Shown: in pieces, positions 61,698-64,000 of the stretch
Position numbering within the stretch: the first letter of the stretch is position 1
Layout: each line of letters opens with the position of its first letter
Assembly: GCA_041648305.1 (NCBI GenBank)
Contig: JBAZPI010000002.1
Span: 17,784-81,783 of the forward strand
DNA from: JABILX01 sp041648305
Lineage (GTDB): Bacteria > Patescibacteriota > Gracilibacteria > UBA1369 > LOWO2-01-FULL-3
Length of the DNA: 64,000 bases
Reading direction: 5' to 3'
The notes under the pieces: model-generated
Databases searched by the model: none
What the model was told of the DNA's origin: nothing
Seen by the model: only the letters and a program-made list of their open reading frames with translations
Made by a program: the position numbers and the translations under genes

Positions 61698-63089
61698 ATG
61701 GAACGTTATTCTCTACATGCCGTAGCTTTTGCCGCCGCGCTCGCAAGCGCGTCTCCGTCATGCAAAAAAGTTGAAACACCGGAAGATGTTCAACCAAAAC
61801 CCGAGCATGTCGTATTTCTTCATTTTAATGATTTGCACGGGACTGAGCTTGAACAAGCTCAGGGAATAGCTTGTGTTATTGAGCGAGTGAGAAGGGAATG
61901 CGAGAGAAATGGTTGTTATGTCATCGTTACAAACGGCGGAGATGTATTCGGGAATACGTCCGTTTCCGAGCGATTTAAAGGAGAAGCTGAAGTTGCTTTT
62001 GTAAATGCGCTTGGTGTTAACGCTTCTGTTCCCGGGAATCACGATTTTGATTATGGTCCGAAAGTATTTAAAGAAAGAATGAAACAAGGTAAGCGCTGGG
62101 TGGCGGCGAATTTGTATGAAGGAGATGCCGGTGAAAAACCATTGCCGTCATGGAAAATAGTTGAAGCCGGAAGCGTAAAAGTCGGCATTCTAGGAATCAC
62201 TTTTCCTCAAAAAGGGTACCAAATAGGAGATTTTAGGGTTGATGACCCATTGGCAACAGCTAAAGAATTGATGCCAACGTTGGAAAAGGAATCGAATGTT
62301 CAGATTGCGCTTGCGCATTTGGAAAATCCGGAAGAGATAAAGATGGCGGAACAAATACCGGGTTTGGATGCTGTTTTGGGCGGTCATGATCATGTTTCGT
62401 CGTCTGATTATTGCGATGAAACATCAACAGCGACGCCCGTGTGCGAAACACCGCCGGATGGGAAATATATGGTCAGATTGGATATGATGGTTGACGGGAA
62501 AGAGGTTACTAATATGGGACAAGATTTAATTTCAACCGATGAATGCAGAGATACAAATAGCGCTGTTATGAAGGTGCTAAAACCATATATGGCCGCGGTT
62601 GAAGAAATGAATCAGGTTGTCGGTTTTTCAAAAGAATATCTTTCTAATGGTCGCGATGGGAAAGATGGTCAAAACGGAGCCAATAATTTTGTAGCCAAAG
62701 TGATGCTGGAAAGTACTGGCGCGCAGTTTGCGATGATTAACGCCACAGGGGTAAGGAGTAGTATTCCAAAAGGGCCTATCACGCGCGAACATGTTGTACG
62801 ATTGGTTTTTGATAACGAAATTGTGGTTGTTGAATTGACCGGAGCCGAAATTAAAGATGCGATGCAAGCAGCTTTAAGCCGTGGTCGTTATTTTGCTCTT
62901 GCCGGTGCCGGGCTTACTTATCAAACACCGCTTCAAACACCGCTTGATCCGGAAAAAGCATATAGAGTCGCTACAATAGATTTTCTTATAGACGGGAAAG
63001 GGCCGTTACATAAAGCTAAAATTGTTGCCAAGGGCAAGCCGCTTCGTAAGGCAATAACTGATTATTTTAGGAGTCAGTCATCCCGATAA
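61698..63089 (+). CDS. 5'-nucleotidase/UshA-like metallophosphatase
   Basis: 463 aa, exported (AVAFAAALASASPSC, possibly lipid-modified at the Cys). The calcineurin-like catalytic domain has HFNDLHG, TNGGDVFG, PGNHDFDYGP and GGHDHV; the C-terminal 5_nucleotid_C domain has VGFSKEYLSNGRDG, NATGVRSSI and YRVATIDFLIDG. It would cleave external nucleotides to nucleosides and phosphate, which fits a salvage-dependent cell. Confidence 0.92.
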   Translation: MERYSLHAVAFAAALASASPSCKKVETPEDVQPKPEHVVFLHFNDLHGTELEQAQGIACVIERVRRECERNGCYVIVTNGGDVFGNTSVSERFKGEAEVAFVNALGVNASVPGNHDFDYGPKVFKERMKQGKRWVAANLYEGDAGEKPLPSWKIVEAGSVKVGILGITFPQKGYQIGDFRVDDPLATAKELMPTLEKESNVQIALAHLENPEEIKMAEQIPGLDAVLGGHDHVSSSDYCDETSTATPVCETPPDGKYMVRLDMMVDGKEVTNMGQDLISTDECRDTNSAVMKVLKPYMAAVEEMNQVVGFSKEYLSNGRDGKDGQNGANNFVAKVMLESTGAQFAMINATGVRSSIPKGPITREHVVRLVFDNEIVVVELTGAEIKDAMQAALSRGRYFALAGAGLTYQTPLQTPLDPEKAYRVATIDFLIDGKGPLHKAKIVAKGKPLRKAITDYFRSQSSR

Positions 63090-63143
63090 GATTAAGGGAC
63101 TGCGGGATTTTGCAAGATTTGGAGCTTCGGTATGGATTTCGTC

Positions 63144-63191
63144 TTGCATTTTGTATAGATTTTGCTATTCTATGTATAGATATGTATAGAT
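63144..63191 (+). promoter_or_regulatory. Promoter with three phased operator repeats
   Basis: TTGCAT (63144-63149), 16-bp spacer, TATTCT (63166-63171). Three direct copies of TGTATAGAT begin at 63152, 63173 and 63183, i.e. 21 and 10 bp apart, on one face of the helix. Confidence 0.7.
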
Positions 63192-63194
63192 TTT

Positions 63195-63920
63195 ATGGAA
63201 AATAATAAGTTATTATCAATTGGGGAAACTGCAAAGTTACTAGGAGTTTCGATACAAACCCTTAGACGATGGGACGATAAAGGAATTTTAAAATCCTTTA
63301 GAGCGACGCCCAACGGTAATAGGTTTTATAAGAGTCAGGATATAAATTTATTTACGAATGATTTGTCTACGTTGGGGTGGAAATGGGCATCTGACGTAGC
63401 GGTATCTGAGCCGCCGAGTGATTTTTATTGCGCTACGAGTGATGTTTTCACAACAAGACTTAAAAGGTTAGAAAATGATTTGCAAAAAATTGATGATCTC
63501 GGCATACATCATTCTCTACTGACCTCTATGGTTGGCGAAATCGGCGATAATTCTTATGCCCATAATTTGGGGAATTGGCCTGACATTTTAGGAATATTTT
63601 TTGCTTATGATTTGAATAAACGGGAGATTGTGCTTGCTGACAGAGGACGTGGAATATTAAAAACATTAAAACCGGTTCGGCCAGAACTTCAATCTCATAA
63701 AGAAGCTTTAGAAGTTGCTTTTACTAAAATTATTTCCGGTAGGTTCCCTGAACGAAGGGGAAACGGCCTAAAATCAGTTGCGCGTAATATCTTAACAAGT
63801 AATGTGAAACTGATTTTTAGAACCGGCAACGCCCAACTTGATTTAGAGCGCGGAGATAAGGGAATGAGGATTACCGAGTGTTTGGATTTTCACGGGTGCT
63901 ATGCGGTATTTAAATTTTAA
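63195..63920 (+). CDS. MerR-type HTH fused to GHKL-like ATPase domain
   Basis: 241 aa. Residues 1-55 form a MerR-type helix-turn-helix (LLSIGETAKLLGVSIQTLRR, then GNRFYKSQDI). Residues about 95-240 carry the N-box MVGEIGDNSYAHN, the G1-like VLADRGRGI and the G2-like RRGNGLKSVARNI of GHKL ATPases (anti-sigma/kinase type). The following gene begins 12 bases later and encodes a STAS-like DUF4325 protein, a pairing that recalls anti-sigma/anti-anti-sigma switches. Phased repeats in the promoter suggest self-regulation. Confidence 0.75.
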   Translation: MENNKLLSIGETAKLLGVSIQTLRRWDDKGILKSFRATPNGNRFYKSQDINLFTNDLSTLGWKWASDVAVSEPPSDFYCATSDVFTTRLKRLENDLQKIDDLGIHHSLLTSMVGEIGDNSYAHNLGNWPDILGIFFAYDLNKREIVLADRGRGILKTLKPVRPELQSHKEALEVAFTKIISGRFPERRGNGLKSVARNILTSNVKLIFRTGNAQLDLERGDKGMRITECLDFHGCYAVFKF

Positions 63921-63932
63921 CAAATCAATTCT

Positions 63933-64000
63933 ATGCTTATTGAACTTAAAAAATTTGGTGACATATTAACGTCAAGGGAAGCTGGTGGGGAGGCTTTATC
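63933..64000 (+). CDS. STAS-like DUF4325 protein (partial, runs off right edge)
   Basis: Only 22 codons are seen (LIELKKFGDILTSREAGGEA). The FG-x-L-x-SR start is typical of DUF4325, a STAS-like domain usually next to an ATP-binding protein, as here. Confidence 0.6.
   Translation, partial: MLIELKKFGDILTSREAGGEAL

Overview
The window looks like chromosomal DNA of a small-genome bacterium, most likely of the Candidate Phyla Radiation (Patescibacteria), possibly a Peregrinibacteria-like lineage. That placement is inference from gene content: compact gene spacing, short or unusual versions of housekeeping proteins, a very Cys-rich zinc-ribbon protein of a type seen in CPR genomes, pseudopilin operons, an S-layer-homology protein and no clear match to a model phylum. 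TGA is used as a normal stop, so this is not the recoded Gracilibacteria/Absconditabacteria code. Several promoters place the -10 hexamer six bases before the ATG, so leaderless mRNAs are probably common.

Region 1 (about 1-21.4 kb) is an accessory, defence-like island, almost all on the minus strand. It holds two AAA/DUF4143 ATPases, an adenosine deaminase with an odd start, a Cas4-like PD-(D/E)XK nuclease in an operon with a RhuM protein, a decayed duplicate of that operon, a KilA-N protein, an XRE-Panacea antitoxin with a broken toxin remnant, a four-gene HNH operon behind a single-chain Type IIG restriction-modification enzyme, an AAA ATPase fused to a TOPRIM/DUF4435-like domain, a secreted seven-repeat propeller protein, an ASCH protein, an AlbA/Schlafen-like ATPase, dispersed and REP-like repeats, and a SAM riboswitch ahead of a Cys-rich small protein.

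Region 2 (about 21.5-36.6 kb) is core genome: tRNA-Gly(GCC), pnp, rpsO, a CorA-type transporter, two membrane proteins, leuS, then a six-gene minus-strand operon running amidase-SpoIID, tsaB, rsmI and three pseudopilins. Between 36.6 and 37.1 kb lies a gene-free stretch with a duplicated palindrome array followed by what looks like a free-standing structured small RNA with its own promoter and terminator.

Region 3 (37.1-54.7 kb) has trxA, rnhA, rlmH, a MEMO-CapA fusion, a beta-CASP nuclease, mnmA, nadA, a complete F-type ATP synthase operon in the order E-F-H-A-G-D-C-Z-B (a subunit last), an RluA pseudouridine synthase, an FkbM methyltransferase and an aspartoacylase-like hydrolase. Region 4 (54.7-64 kb) carries a ZIP transporter, the Cys-rich protein, a TrmB-like regulator with an operator, a BaiN/HI0933 flavoprotein, an SLH protein, a 5'-nucleotidase-like lipoprotein or secreted enzyme, and at the right edge a MerR-HTH/GHKL ATPase gene followed by the start of a STAS-like DUF4325 gene.
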